Source: Chlorops oryzae
Taxonomy: Eukaryota > Arthropoda > Insecta > Diptera > Chloropidae
NCBI GenBank assembly: GCA_020466095.1
Contig: CM035806.1
Coordinates: 67,374,149-67,438,148, forward strand
Direction: 5' to 3'
DNA length: 64,000 nt
Below, one piece after another: positions 18,943 through 28,885 of this stretch. The position numbers were made by a program, and so were the translations under genes. Under the pieces are notes generated by a model. It did not search any database, had not been told where the DNA came from, and saw only the letters and a program-made list of their open reading frames with translations. Each line of letters starts with the position of its first letter. Position 1 is the first letter of the stretch.

Positions 18943-20925
18943 CGACGGTCAGCGAGAACGACGATCAGCGAGAACGACGATCAAGAATAACAGCAACGTT
19001 TGCATTTTCGGAAACTTGCGGATATTGAACTAGAGCATAAAAGTGGGTCAACAATAATAAACAACAACAACAGCTAGAACTTCAGCAACGAGAGATTGCG
19101 AAATGATCGATTTCAAAATAGGATTGCGACACAGCAGAGATGTTCCAGATTATGGAATGGCAGCGAGAAAGTGAAGACGAGACACTTTCTCCCTATATAA
19201 GCAAATGATCGATATCTGGAGGAGGACTTGCATTTTAGTTTTCAAAGTCTCAATTCGAATCGGCTGTACTCATCAAGCGGCAACAGCGACTAGAATGTGG
19301 ACTTTAAGGGTTAATTAGTATATTAGGAAGTATTTCGAGTGTAAGAAGGAGTTAAGCTTAGGAATAATCCATGTAAAAATAAAAGGACGATAAATTAATA
19401 AAAGAAATTGATTGAATTTATTGTTTGTTTTGTTTTTTACATGAAAAAGGGATTCAGGTGTATCTTTCTTCCGAAAATACGCACGGAAAACCTTTAACAA
19501 TACCAATCAATTATTGTTGATTTTCCTGGGGCAGAGTCCGGAAACTCATTATCAAGCCAAATTGTTGCTTCCACTGTATTTTTTCCCTTCAGAAAACAGT
19601 ATTTTATCAAAACACGAAATTCCTTTTTTTCCATTTTTTTCACAATAACAAAAGTTGCTTCACAAAAGACGCTCTATCTCACAAACTAATTGACTTACAG
19701 ACGTCAAATTTTGACACGAATCATTTGAAGGTTGCCACTATATAAAAATAATATGCATTTAATACTAGCGACGCCATCTATGTGTCAGACCGGGGACTTA
19801 TCAGCCAACCTGTTAGATACAACATGCATATAAACTGAATTTAAAAATACATAAATCCCTCTATATCTCGACAAAAAATTTAAAAAATCTACCGTCAAAT
19901 TTTACGTAATTATATCTTAAACTTCAAAGATGATTTCCCCAAACCTCGAAATTTCTTCATACGACACGGGTTATCTCAGGGTACGATTTGCATCTCTCAA
20001 AGGCGATTTTTTCAAATTTGTACTTAGGTGCTGGTTCCACTATACCCGCATTTAACATTTTTCGGCATTTTGACAAAAATATTAATCTATACTCTTTGGT
20101 ATAAATTCCAGTTTTATTCGAATATTCGAATAGCAAATTAACCCATCCCTAAAGCACAGGTGGCGTCGATGCCAAATCCATACAAATATCGCGAGCTTCA
20201 TGCATGAAACTTTGCAGGGCAGGTCATTCATGAAGTCATGCATCCCATGTGTGGAGGAAGTCTTGCGTAATGCAAACATGAATGAATTCCTACAATTTTT
20301 TTAACATTTCAATAAAAGGCTTATATAATATGACATTGTAATATTTGTTATGTTTATATATAATTTGATACATGTATTAAATCTATTTAATAGGAGATAG
20401 CATCAAATGGTTTGAATTCAAACGCATTTACTCTTTCTAAACACACTCTGCCCAGCAAAACAAATACACGTATTAAAGTAGTTTAAAACCCGTATCGATA
20501 CGCGTATGCTCTCAGTCAAACGTAAATGGGCAAATATAGATTTATACCCTAGCAGTTATGTGTCATGTATGGTAATGCAAAATGTCATGCAAACGGCTTG
20601 CTGTTTATGCATTCCGGAATCAATGTTTTTTAACACGGCGATGTCCTACGAAAAGTAAGGCATGAACTTTTTCATTACCAGTTGTAGGTAAAGTAATCGA
20701 CTTTTAAGTGCATTCCTTTTTGCATTCTCAAGTAATGCCAAATTGGTTGAATATAGGGCTTGTATTGCAGTACAATTTGCATTCCTCAGTTATGCAAAAT
20801 TGCTTAAATTAAGGGTTTTAAAATTATGCCTGAACTTTTAAGAAATATAAGAATAAGTTCCAAAATATTCTAATTATACATACTCATTTTGGTTTTATCT
20901 CGATTGAGTTTATAAAAAAAATAAA
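18943..20925. repeat. Tandem duplication unit, copy 2
   Basis: Copy of 16,258-18,239. It holds a 5'-truncated LTR (18,943-19,499), ATAC, the mariner 5' fragment (19,500-19,813), flanking sequence, and the left end of the TIR element from 20,548. Because copy 2 runs on into the right part of that TIR element, copy 2 keeps the original context; copy 1 ends in unrelated sequence at 18,240. Confidence 0.93.
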
Positions 20926-21960
20926 ATGAACTAGTTTGGTGTTTTTTTTTACTGCTGTTTGTTTATAGTGATTATTTTTTATTCGGTGGAAAGCGTATTG
21001 GATATCCTTTTGGTATTCATCTTTAGTATATCCCTCTTTCATTAAACAACCTGAAAAAATATTTATAAAAGTCTTTTAGTGTTTTTATATAATCGAAATT
21101 AGTGTACTTACTAAATATAGCATCATTCAAGTTTGTTAGGTCCTTAAAACACTTTTTATCTTTGAGGCCGCGATAGTTGAATTCAAGCAGTACATCAATC
21201 TGTATGAGTTTTGAAAGACATTTCACAAGAGAGCTTTTAATTGCTTTTATTTTGCACAACACTGTAAATAAATTTATTGAATCCTGTTTTCATTGCTAAT
21301 AACTCACTTGAAAATACTAGGAACACACTTTCGAACTTTTTAACGCGCTTTTTAATATTAATATTGTCGGCTTAACTCCACTTGCACCTTTAAATCAACA
21401 CAATTCGACCAAAAAAGATCATTTTTTCATATCCCGTTACCGTTTATTCTTGACATACTTACATATTTTTCGTTTGTTTCCTTTGAAACGGCTTTATGCC
21501 AACGAACGTATATACATGCGTCCATACATATATACTTACCCAATAGGACAAATCATGGTGAAACAATTAATTACTAGAACATGACATTAGACCTATGACC
21601 CCCCTTCACATTTTAAACCAAATTTATCATTGAAAATTTAGATTACTATAATATTCTCTCGATAACGAAGTCATTATCTTTGACCAGTAACCAAACTTAT
21701 CTTTTGCTATCCCCAGTTAAAAGATTAATGACTGCCCTTTATCACAAAATGTCTGGATGGGTGCACATTCTATTTTGTTTCGCCCTCTGCTATTTGTAAT
21801 GATTTGCTTTCGCAGTAAAAACATTCGGCTACACATGATCTTTTCGATTACTTGTCCATGCAAATTGGTTCAATTTATTTTGCATTCCAATTTTGCATTG
21901 CTTTGGAATCGATGAAAGATTGCATTTCTTTGGTAATGCACTCCCTAAATAACTGCTGGG
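20548..21960. mobile_element. 1.4-kb TIR element carrying a DUF4806-like gene
   Basis: Ends are CCTAGCAGTTAT (left) and, read inward from the right, CCCAGCAGTTAT: 11 of 12 match. The flanks are AC on both sides (20,546-20,547 and 21,961-21,962). A sequence resembling the empty site exists, reversed, at 22,800-22,852: there GATTTATAC runs straight into TTGTTGATCTTGTG, as the two flanks here would if the element were removed with one AC. Subterminal TTGCATT words occur near both ends. The superfamily is not identified; a 2-bp target duplication and this end do not point to one I can name. Confidence 0.6.
20884..21308 (-). CDS. DUF4806-like protein, spliced fragment
   Basis: Three minus-strand exons fit together in phase: an upstream exon ending at a GTGAGT donor (exon edge 21,308), exon 21,261-21,112 with acceptor TTTATTTACAG and donor GTAAGT, and exon 21,050-20,884 after acceptor ATTTTTTCAG. 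The intron between the last two is 61 bases, typical of flies, and the one before is 46. The joined frame stays open, with the phrases KSSLVKCLSKLIQIDVLLEF, YRGLKDKKCFKDLTNLNDAI and YTKDEYQKDIQYAFHRIKNN. The pattern (Trp/Tyr-x-Gly-x-x-x-Lys-Lys-x-Phe-x-x-Leu, then a helical tail) resembles DUF4806, a domain of unknown function common in insects. The last exon closes inside the duplicated left end. The start is not found, so this is a fragment or has more exons to the right. Confidence 0.5.
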
Positions 21961-22045
21961 ACTTGTTTATCTTGTGTACGAATAGCAGCTCTCACACTAT
22001 CTCGACTAAAATCATTAGCATGTGTGAGTGTACCCTGTAAAGAAC
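21309..22045. other. Noncoding, right end of TIR element and flank
   Basis: No gene seen. It contains the right subterminal TTGCATT words (21,855-21,940), the element end at 21,960, and a flank (22,005-22,027, AATCATTAGCATGTGTGAGTG) that recurs inverted at 22,748-22,770. The last point shows that a larger inverted structure surrounds the next block. Confidence 0.45.
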
Positions 22046-22283
22046 CCCAGTAGAAAATGTCCCGCGGACATCCGCGGCGATGTCCTCGTGAAAATGGGAG
22101 TCGCACCACCTGCCTTCCTGGAGGTTGCGCGCGGTGATATTGCTACACGAATGTCATTACGCTTCACCTCGGACGAGTTCATCGGGGCGACGCGAGAAAG
22201 TCCGCTGCAGCGAAAAAAGTATTTGAGAGCTGCATGTGCTCTTTTTTTTCTCTCTCGTTGTCTATTTTTAGAACCCGTTTGAC

Positions 22284-22285
<2 letters not shown>

Positions 22286-22331
<46 letters not shown>
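22286..22331. repeat. (TC)n microsatellite
   Basis: About 22 uninterrupted CT units. Arg-Glu and Leu-Ser repeat frames here are products of the microsatellite, not genes. Confidence 0.95.
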
Positions 22332-22332
<1 letters not shown>

Positions 22333-22431
22333 GAGTTCAGGAAGGAAACTCGAGTTTCGAGAGAGGATTCTCTCATCGCGTTTTTTCGTATATTTCGAAT
22401 TTTTCTAAAAATCTTTTTTTCTTCTACAATT

Positions 22432-22505
22432 TGGCTCGGGCAGGGATCGAACCCGCGATCTTCGGCTTATGAGGCCAGTATCCATGGCATACGCCAGAAC
22501 TCGCA
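22432..22505 (-). ncRNA. tRNA-like sequence, probably SINE head
   Basis: On the minus strand the sequence has an A-box-like TGGCGTATGCC, an anticodon-loop-like CTCATAA (CAT), and a perfect B-box region GGGTTCGATCCCTGC, ending CCGAGCCA. The T-arm pairs well, but no 5' partner GGCTCGG for the acceptor arm is present, so it is not a working tRNA. A tRNA-derived SINE head, running into the (GA)n tract, is the better reading. Confidence 0.4.
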
Positions 22506-22705
22506 AATGATCTCCTGACGCTTAAACCCTATTTAAATTTAAGCGGCTAATGCGATTCAATCAAGACGAGTTCAAAATGGAAATGGCAATCGGGCATGAC
22601 TTTTTCGCTCCACCTCGCTCACACTGTCATGCGGAGCATTTCACCGAGGCGTCCGCTCTGAAAGACGCGCGGACTTGTTCACCGCCGACATAATATTCTG
22701 CTGGG

Positions 22706-23690
22706 TCGATACTCGATTGCACTCACTCACTTACGAAACATCGTGCTACACTCACACATGCTAATGATTCTATTCAACAGAGTGCGATAGCTGGTACACT
22801 TGCACAAGATCAACAAGTATAAATCTATATTCGTCCATTTACGTTTGACTGAGACCATACACGTGGGCCAAAATTCTTTTTAATGCCTAAACTTCTGTCC
22901 CTGTCAATGAAATTAAGTTTTCATGAAGGAGAAAATCAAATTAATAACAAATTAATTTTACAAAAAAATTTATTCATAACAAAGTAAAATACTCTAGTCG
23001 AATTGAAAAAAATCAATTATTACCAAAACTCAATTTTGTTTACTCGCAAATTACAGTAACATTGTTGTCATCTCTTGTGTGACAAGTCACCCTGACTTCA
23101 CCGGTGATGTCAGGCTGACATTTCCCGCTGGGTGTTTAATGCTACCCTTTCGGAAATTGGTCGTTCAAGACAAAATCGTGCATTAAGTCTTCGAAGACAT
23201 CGTTATTATAACTAAGCTGATTTTGAATTTCCCATACGGCATTATAACTAAGCCGATTTTGACATTCCCATTTCGTTTGGCAATCACGTATAGTACGACA
23301 CGCGAGTGAAGAAACGCGCGTTAAAAAACCCTTGTGTATAACATCATGAAAACGACACAATTTCACTTATTTCAAACTGAGTTTCAGTGTGGCATGACAG
23401 AAAACGTACAAGCTAAAAAAAAGGTTAAAAGCTAAAGAAGTTATTTTTGGGCTAAAATCGCAAAATTAATTTCGAACTAAAAAAAAAAGCTAGAAGCTAG
23501 ACTGTTTATTTAGCGGCTAAACTAAGAAATTAAAAGCTAAATTTAGCCTGAAAAATGATAAAATTGCAACACTGCTTACAATTTTATGGTGAAGCCATTT
23601 AGACTTCCGGATGAACCGAGCGATGTTTGTGACTCTAATTTCAGATATCCCGGCGAGGCTGATAAAGTACGAGTACCCTAATAAGGACAT
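22706..23690. other. Noncoding, mixed small repeats
   Basis: No gene seen. 22,800-22,852 is the inverted counterpart of 17,808-17,860 and 20,494-20,546. 23,200-23,275 has two copies of a TATAACTAAGCYGATTTTGA phrase. 23,410-23,560 is rich in the word AGCTAAA. Confidence 0.5.
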
Positions 23691-24364
23691 TCATACTTCT
23701 TGCAAGGGCCGGGCATTGACACATGAGGTCAAGGATTCTTCCTCCTCCTCTGAGCGACAGCCTCGGCAAAAGTCATTGTATGGGACACATAGCCTTCTTG
23801 CATGTCTGCCGAAAAGGCAGTGTCCGGTGATTATTGATACCGTCTGGTAAATGGAGATACTGATTAGTCCCACTAGCTCTCTAGAGAGTCTCTTATTTAA
23901 AGATAGCCAGAATTGCCTAGTTACCTTGCAGGAGTCTTCCGCAACCCAGTGCTCGTTCGCTAGGTTGAGATACTTTTGTTTTATAATCAGTTTCACTGTT
24001 GCAAGTGGAACCCCGATGTTGGAAAAGGAGATATCCGAAAGCAATATTCCCATCTTAGCAATTTTGGTTGCCTCGCAGTTTCCTTCTTTGTCCCTGTGTC
24101 CCGGTACCCAGAAGATCGATACCATTGAATGTTCCGCTATCTCGTTGAGAGATATCCGGCATTCATGGACAAGCTTGGATGTGAGTTCAACCGCATCGAA
24201 GGATTTGACAGCCGCCTGGCTGTCGGTGAAAATGTTAATATTTCTGCCAAATATTTCATTGCACATGAGCATAGGTGGGCGAAATAAATAAGCAAATCTA
24301 AGATCATGTAGTGGTGCACCAACTTCATAAAATACAAATTCGCTCTTAATTTTGCGAAGACGAG
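23691..24364 (-). pseudogene. LINE relic: RNase H and C-terminal region
   Basis: A 3' fragment of a non-LTR retrotransposon that encodes its own RNase H (I/LOA/R1-like group). Visible are NIFTDSQAAVKSFDA (second conserved Asp), the Glu in KLVHECRISLNEIAEH, and SIFWVPGHRDKEGNCEATKIAK, where the usual Asp of Glu-Ala-Asp is Thr. A C-terminal Cys region near 23,745 (FCRGC then Glu-rich) matches the tail of such proteins. The part before FTDSQAA, including the first catalytic Asp, is missing, so it is dead. Contig 2 has only the first 130 bases (39,693-39,827), cut at the 18-kb deletion breakpoint. Confidence 0.75.
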
Positions 24365-24371
24365 CGACCAT

Positions 24372-24399
24372 ATATTTATTTATTTATTTATTTATTTAT
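24372..24399. repeat. (TTTA)n run, probable LINE tail
   Basis: Seven TTTA units. On the minus strand it follows about 100 bases (GTCTGTAAGAACAATGGTTC...) that look like a LINE 3' end with a TAAA tail, inserted next to the RNase H relic. Confidence 0.6.
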
Positions 24400-24704
24400 G
24401 TCTATGAACCATTGTTCTTACAGACTAATTTCACTTAAATAACCATCATTAATTTTAAATTCAGATAAATACAATTCAAACATACATTACAATACATTAA
24501 AACTAAAATGAAAAGCAGTTGTTGAAAATATATACATATGCATTGTTGAAAATATATATGTCACTCAGGAGCCGTTTCTATTTTGGCTCTTTTCAACACG
24601 GTCATGGGTACCCACCACGGTCTTGGGTACATACCAAAATGAGTATTTTTCACTTAGGTACTCACCAAAAGTATTTCTCTCTCGCTCATTTTTTGCCTAT
24701 CGAG

Positions 24705-25349
24705 CAGTGTTGGAAAAGTAGGTGTAATTGTACCTTTTTCGGCCCTTTTTCACTTCAAAGGTACATTAGGTACAATTTGTCCATTTTAGGTACAATTTCA
24801 AGTGGAAGAAATTTTGTTAGTGAATGAAATGGTGAAAGCTCTGCTGTGGTTATCCGTGACTATTCCTGATTCTATAGCAATATTCTGATTAAATTTAGAC
24901 AGAAGCGGCATTGGCCGTCATAAGAATACATATATGTCACGGGTTGGTCATCGAAATTGGAATAGATTACTCTATCGTATCAGTAGTAGGTACCTCTCGT
25001 TTTGCAAAGCCAATGTCATCGTTCGGGAGTGAATAACACCTTCTCTCGATGACATTGCCATTAGAATTGGTATGAATAACATCTCCTTTAAATGATCATG
25101 TCATCAGATTTGAGAAGTACTCAAATATTCCCCTTGATGTCTTCGGTGAAAACATGAATGAATTTACCATTTATGAGAAAAATTCCGGCTGGGTATATTT
25201 GTCATTTATGAAAAAAATTCTGGCTGGGTATATTATTTGTCATTTATGAAAAAAATTCTGGCTGGGTATATTAGGTACACTTTACTATATTTAGGTACAA
25301 TTTATGGATCATTTTAGGTACACACTGAAATTTTCATTTTCCAACACTG
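24705..25349. mobile_element. hAT-type MITE, 645 bp
   Basis: Perfect ends: CAGTGTTGGAAAA at the left and its complement at the right. The 8-bp site CTATCGAG is duplicated exactly (24,697-24,704 and 25,350-25,357), the hAT signature. No coding sequence. Inside, AGGTACAATT words recur in both halves, and 25,180-25,270 holds three tandem copies of a roughly 38-bp unit (ctggctgggtatatt...ttatgaaaaaaatt). The counterpart in contig 2 is 38,719-39,359 with CTCGATAG on both sides. Confidence 0.9.
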
Positions 25350-25460
25350 CTATCGAGTAACATCTCTTTCTAATTGGCGCGAAACGTCCCGCCCAAAATC
25401 TATGTGAGTGACATATATAGTAATATATGCGAGCGACATAGGTCTTACCTTCAGAAGCAT

Positions 25461-25636
25461 ATATAACTATAGCTGCAACTTCAGCCAAAAGCTATTACGT
25501 GGTACACCACACTTTCTATTACGTGGTTCACCACAACACTCGACTTATGGCGTGGTTCACCACAGTTGAAGTTTTTCACCAAATCATGCCATAACGCGCC
25601 AAAATTTGGCCGAAGTTGCAGCTATAGTTCTATATG
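25461..25636. mobile_element. Palindromic MITE, 176 bp
   Basis: Ends pair over about 30 bases (atataactatagctgcaact... with ...agttgcagctatagttctatat). The core carries three GTGGT(G/T)xACCACG words. TTCAGAAGCAT stands on both sides (25,450-25,460 and 25,637-25,647), a target duplication of about 9-11 bases. Copies: 38,432-38,607, 46,955-47,138 and 51,492-51,675. Confidence 0.85.
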
Positions 25637-25808
25637 TTCAGAAGCATTCATGCCAAACTAAACTCACAAAGCATTATTTTAACGCAAATAGCTCTCTGCT
25701 TTGCACTGAAAGAATTTTGGTGGTTAATTTTTCAGTGTCAGTAAAAAATTTAAAATAAAACTGAATTATGCCAAAATTAAAAAAGGAAAAATTAAATAAA
25801 AAAAAGCC

Positions 25809-26515
25809 TTATTTCAAGGAATTGATAAGTTCATCAAAATCGAAGCTGGCATCTGAAATTTTTATTCGCATTAAGCTCTCTAAATGGTCATCTGTTAAAG
25901 TGCTTCTGTATTTATTTTTTATATAAACCATCGACGAAAACGCCGATTCACAAAAGTAGGTTGTACCGAACATTGAATAAAGGCGATATATTTGATTTTT
26001 TAATATTGGGTACATTTTTTCGTCTATTTGTCGCCAAAATTCAATTCCGCGTCCCAGCGGCAGCGAAGTATTGACTTTCAGGCTTTCTAGTTCGACTTGA
26101 GCATTCTTGTCTTTTAAATTAATGTCACACAGAAGTGGATTGTCATGCAATTCAACAATGTCTCGAATTATATTGAAATCGGAAAACGATTTTTCAAACT
26201 TTTCGATGACATTTTGAAGACTTTCATCAAACAATGAGAGGTTACTCCACATTTCAAATGTCGTGCAAATTTCATTGGTTTTTGGAAAACCACTCAAATC
26301 GTTGGCACGCATTTGTGACAGTAGCGTTTTAAACGATGCTTAAAAGAATCAACAGTCAACAAAAGATCAAAAACATATTTTTGACGACCTTGCAGGCTTA
26401 AATTCATCTGACAAAAGTGCATTAAAATGTCACACATGAATGCAAAATTCAACAAAAAAAAATTATCTTTTAATTTTAATGCAAGGAAAAACATGCAAAT
26501 ATATAATATAAACAA
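25809..26515 (-). pseudogene. hAT transposase relic, C-terminal part
   Basis: Two minus-strand frames, 26,515-26,294 and 26,312-25,809, are one protein split by a frameshift near 26,310. The first has the FLLNFAFMCDILMHFCQMNLSLQGRQKYVF phrase shortened here to MNLSLQGRQKYVFDLL, typical of the ZBED5/GTF2IRD2-like branch of hAT. The second holds FGTTYFCESAFSSMVYIKNKYRS, shortened to TYFCESAFSSMVYIKNKYR, and the C-terminal dimerisation helix LTDDHLESLMRI. The N-terminal zinc finger and the first catalytic Asp residues are absent. The reverse copy in contig 2 (37,551-38,258) has the same frameshift, so it predates the split of the two versions. Confidence 0.82.
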
Positions 26516-26519
26516 GTAA

Positions 26520-27533
26520 GAAAGCTAAAGTCGGTCAAGCCCGACTTTGAAATACCCAGCGTCCCGACGTTATGAGCGCACTATGTTTTGCTTCTCTATT
26601 TATGGGCGTGGCAGTGGGAGGGCCACATAAATTATTTCCCTACACCTTTCATTCGCCTTGGTGAACCTATGTTGCGAATTTGAAGCTTCTATGCCTTTTA
26701 CTTCGGAAGTTACAAAAATTCTCCATTTGTGGGCGTGGGAGTGGGCGGGCTACATAAATGTTTGTTCCTACACCTTTCATTTGCCTTTGTCAACCTATGT
26801 TGCGATTTTGAAGCTTCTACGCCTTTTACCTCGGAAGTTACGAAAAATCTTCATTTGTGGGCGTGGCAGTGGGCGAGCCACATAAAATTTTTTCCTACAC
26901 CTTTCATTTGCCTTTGTCAACCTATGTTGCGATTTTGAAGCTTCTACGCCTTTTACCTCGGAAGTTACGAAAAATCTTCATTTGTGGGCGTGGCAGTGGG
27001 CGGGCCTCATACAATTTTTTCCCTACACCTTTCATTCGTCTTGGTCAACCTATGTTGCGAATTTGAAACTTCTACGCCTTTTACTTCACAAGTTACGATA
27101 AGCCCTTATTTGTGGGCGTGGCTCACGGAGGGCGGCGTCCATTTTTTTCAAAGATATGTCCCTTTTCGTAGTTTACCAGTACACAAAATATCAATGGAAT
27201 GTGTTGAGTGGTTCGCAAGTTACAAGCATTTTACTGAAAACACATTATATTCATTTGTGGGCGTGGCAGTGGCCGGATGTCTCCCAATTTTACTTAGGAT
27301 CATTCTCGGATCCCGGTTTACCTGTGTGCCAAATTTTGACTTGATTGGTCCAGCCGTTTCGGAGGAGATCCGACCACGGATCGGACGGACGGACAGACGG
27401 ACATGTCTAAATTCGATTCAGTTTTTGATCCTGATCATTTCTATATATATATGTCTATATCTCCGGAGCTTAGTTCTCCCTGTTACAAGATTCGCACAAA
27501 ACTAATATACCCCGCTTACGCTGGGTATAAAAA
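26520..27533. repeat. Dispersed fly repeat with 127-bp tandem units
   Basis: It starts AAGAAAGCTAAAGTCGGTCAAGCCCGAC and ends CCCGCTTACGCTGGGTATAAAA, wording common to a dispersed Dipteran repeat I cannot name with certainty. Inside, a unit of about 127 bases (each with ATTTGTGGGCGTGGCAGTGGG and TTTTACCTCGGAAGTTACG) repeats about four times from 26,600 to 27,120, with a weaker copy at 27,258. A GGACGGACGGACAGACGGACATG run is at 27,383-27,405. Open frames here come from the repeat unit. Confidence 0.75.
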
Positions 27534-27599
27534 GAGTTCTTAAGCCTAAAATAGCGTTTATACGCCAAAAACTATTATTATTAAAACTAGTACTACACT

Positions 27600-28298
27600 G
27601 TGCTAGTTTTTAGGAACAAAAAAAGGGTATATTTAAGTTTGGCACGGAGTATGTAACATACCAAAGGAGTCGCGATAGATATAGACATTTATATATATTC
27701 TTGATCAGGGTGACAAGAGGAATCGATCTAGCCATGTCTGTCTGTCTGTCTGTCGGTCACACTTTAGTTTTTCGTAATTTACTCCTAAGCCATGAAAGAT
27801 ATCATATTGAAATTTGGCATGGACTTGAACCAGGTAAATGTCCGAAAAACTGCATACAAATTTTTCTTAGTCCCTTCTTGGGTCGTGGGAAGTGGTTCAG
27901 AAGTTTCAAAAATTTTTACGTTTCCGTGAATAACTTTTTTACTATACATCCCAGCTTATTGAAATTTGGTGTGTGTATAGCTACTATGTAGACTTAAGCT
28001 TTCGCTGAAAAAAAATTGCGACATCGCTATATTTATGGTCATCATCCTACACATTAGAAAAAAACACTCTTTCTGTTATTCTCATATCTGTATACAAAAA
28101 TGATTTTTTTTTGCTTCTTCTGATTGTGTATTTTGCCGCCAAATAAAGTCGTCACTTAAGGTTACAATTTGACCACCATTCGCGAAATTCGCAAAAATTT
28201 GATTTTCACTATTTTGAATTGAGTATTTCGCAGCTAGACAAAATGTCCTCTAACGGTTAAAATTTGATCAAGACCACTATTCGCAAAAAATTTGTACT
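27600..28298. repeat. Second dispersed repeat, ends in a satellite monomer
   Basis: Contains CTTGATCAGGGTGACAAGAGG, a (TCTG)n run at 27,735-27,755, and ends (28,150-28,298) in one and a half monomers of the 101-bp satellite found at 29,899-33,775. Related copies: 33,776-34,284 (with 35,578-35,640) and 35,930-36,500, all reversed. The copy is cut by the assembly gap. Confidence 0.75.
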
Positions 28299-28398
28299 NN
28301 NNNNNNNNNNNNNNNNNNNNNNNNNNNNNNNNNNNNNNNNNNNNNNNNNNNNNNNNNNNNNNNNNNNNNNNNNNNNNNNNNNNNNNNNNNNNNNNNNN
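28299..28398. other. Assembly gap (100 N)
   Basis: Exactly 100 N, the conventional size for a scaffold join of unknown length. Sequence left of it is the reverse complement of sequence starting at 35,774. Confidence 0.99.
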
Positions 28399-28472
28399 TA
28401 ATGTTTTTATGGAAAAGTTTGTAAAGTGAGTAAAAGAATCTTAAAATCAAAATAATTGTGCAAATATACATA

Positions 28473-28564
28473 CAGATTTGGAAATCTATGTTTTCGACTG
28501 AGGTTGGTTGGATTTTAATTTCATTAACGATATCGGCTTGATTTTCCGTTTTCTTATCCAACAT
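28473..28564 (-). CDS. Possible first exon, unknown
   Basis: Minus-strand ATG at 28,564 opens a short acidic stretch (MLDKKTENQADIVNEIK, then VENIDFQI) that meets a donor-like GTATGTAT after about 31 codons. Downstream lies the gap. No family recognised; it may belong to the LTR element to its right. Confidence 0.2.
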
Positions 28565-28660
28565 TTTTGAAAAATTTAATATAGCTCAGTTCATGCAAAA
28601 GTTATCCTTTATATGTTTTTTTTTTTTTTTATAAAATTTTTTTTTTCATTCAAAAACCAA

Positions 28661-28845
28661 GTTGAGCTTTTAACAATCACAAATTGTGTGAAACTAAGTT
28701 GAGTTTTTAACAATCACAAATTGTGCGAAACTAAATTGAGTTTTTAACAATCACAAATTGTGCGAAACTAAATTGAGCTTTTAACAATCACAAATTGTGC
28801 GAAATTAAATTGAGTTTTTAACAATCACAAATTGTGCGAACTGCG
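28661..28845. repeat. Tandem repeat, about 39-bp unit, five copies
   Basis: Units read aaattgagtttttaacaatc followed by acaaattgtgcgaaacta with minor changes. ACAATCACAAATTGT in each unit is a near-palindrome. It lies downstream of the small basic ORF on the minus strand. Confidence 0.9.
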
Positions 28846-28885
28846 AAGTCGCAATGGTCGCTTTAAAAAAAAAATTTTCAGATGC

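Larger units (their letters stand above)
22046..22705. mobile_element. GC-rich block with terminal inverted repeats
   Basis: Ends read CCCAGTAGAAAATGTC and, inward from the right, CCCAGCAGAATATTATGTC. The first 185 bases are clearly richer in C and G (with CCGCGGACATCCGCGG, a perfect inverted repeat) than anything around them. It also holds a (TC)n run at 22,286-22,331 and a tRNA-like stretch. Its flanks are themselves inverted repeats of each other. It looks like a composite non-autonomous DNA element; type unknown. Confidence 0.45.

Noticed and set aside
22432..22505. Functional tRNA-Met gene
   Set aside because: The T-arm and CAT anticodon loop are there but the acceptor stem has no 5' partner.
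22179..22518. Arg-Glu and Ser-Leu repeat frames
   Set aside because: Products of the (TC)n microsatellite.
26658..27505. Frames rich in Trp-Ala-Trp and Gly-Arg
   Set aside because: They follow the 127-bp tandem repeat and occur in all copies as a result of the repeat unit.
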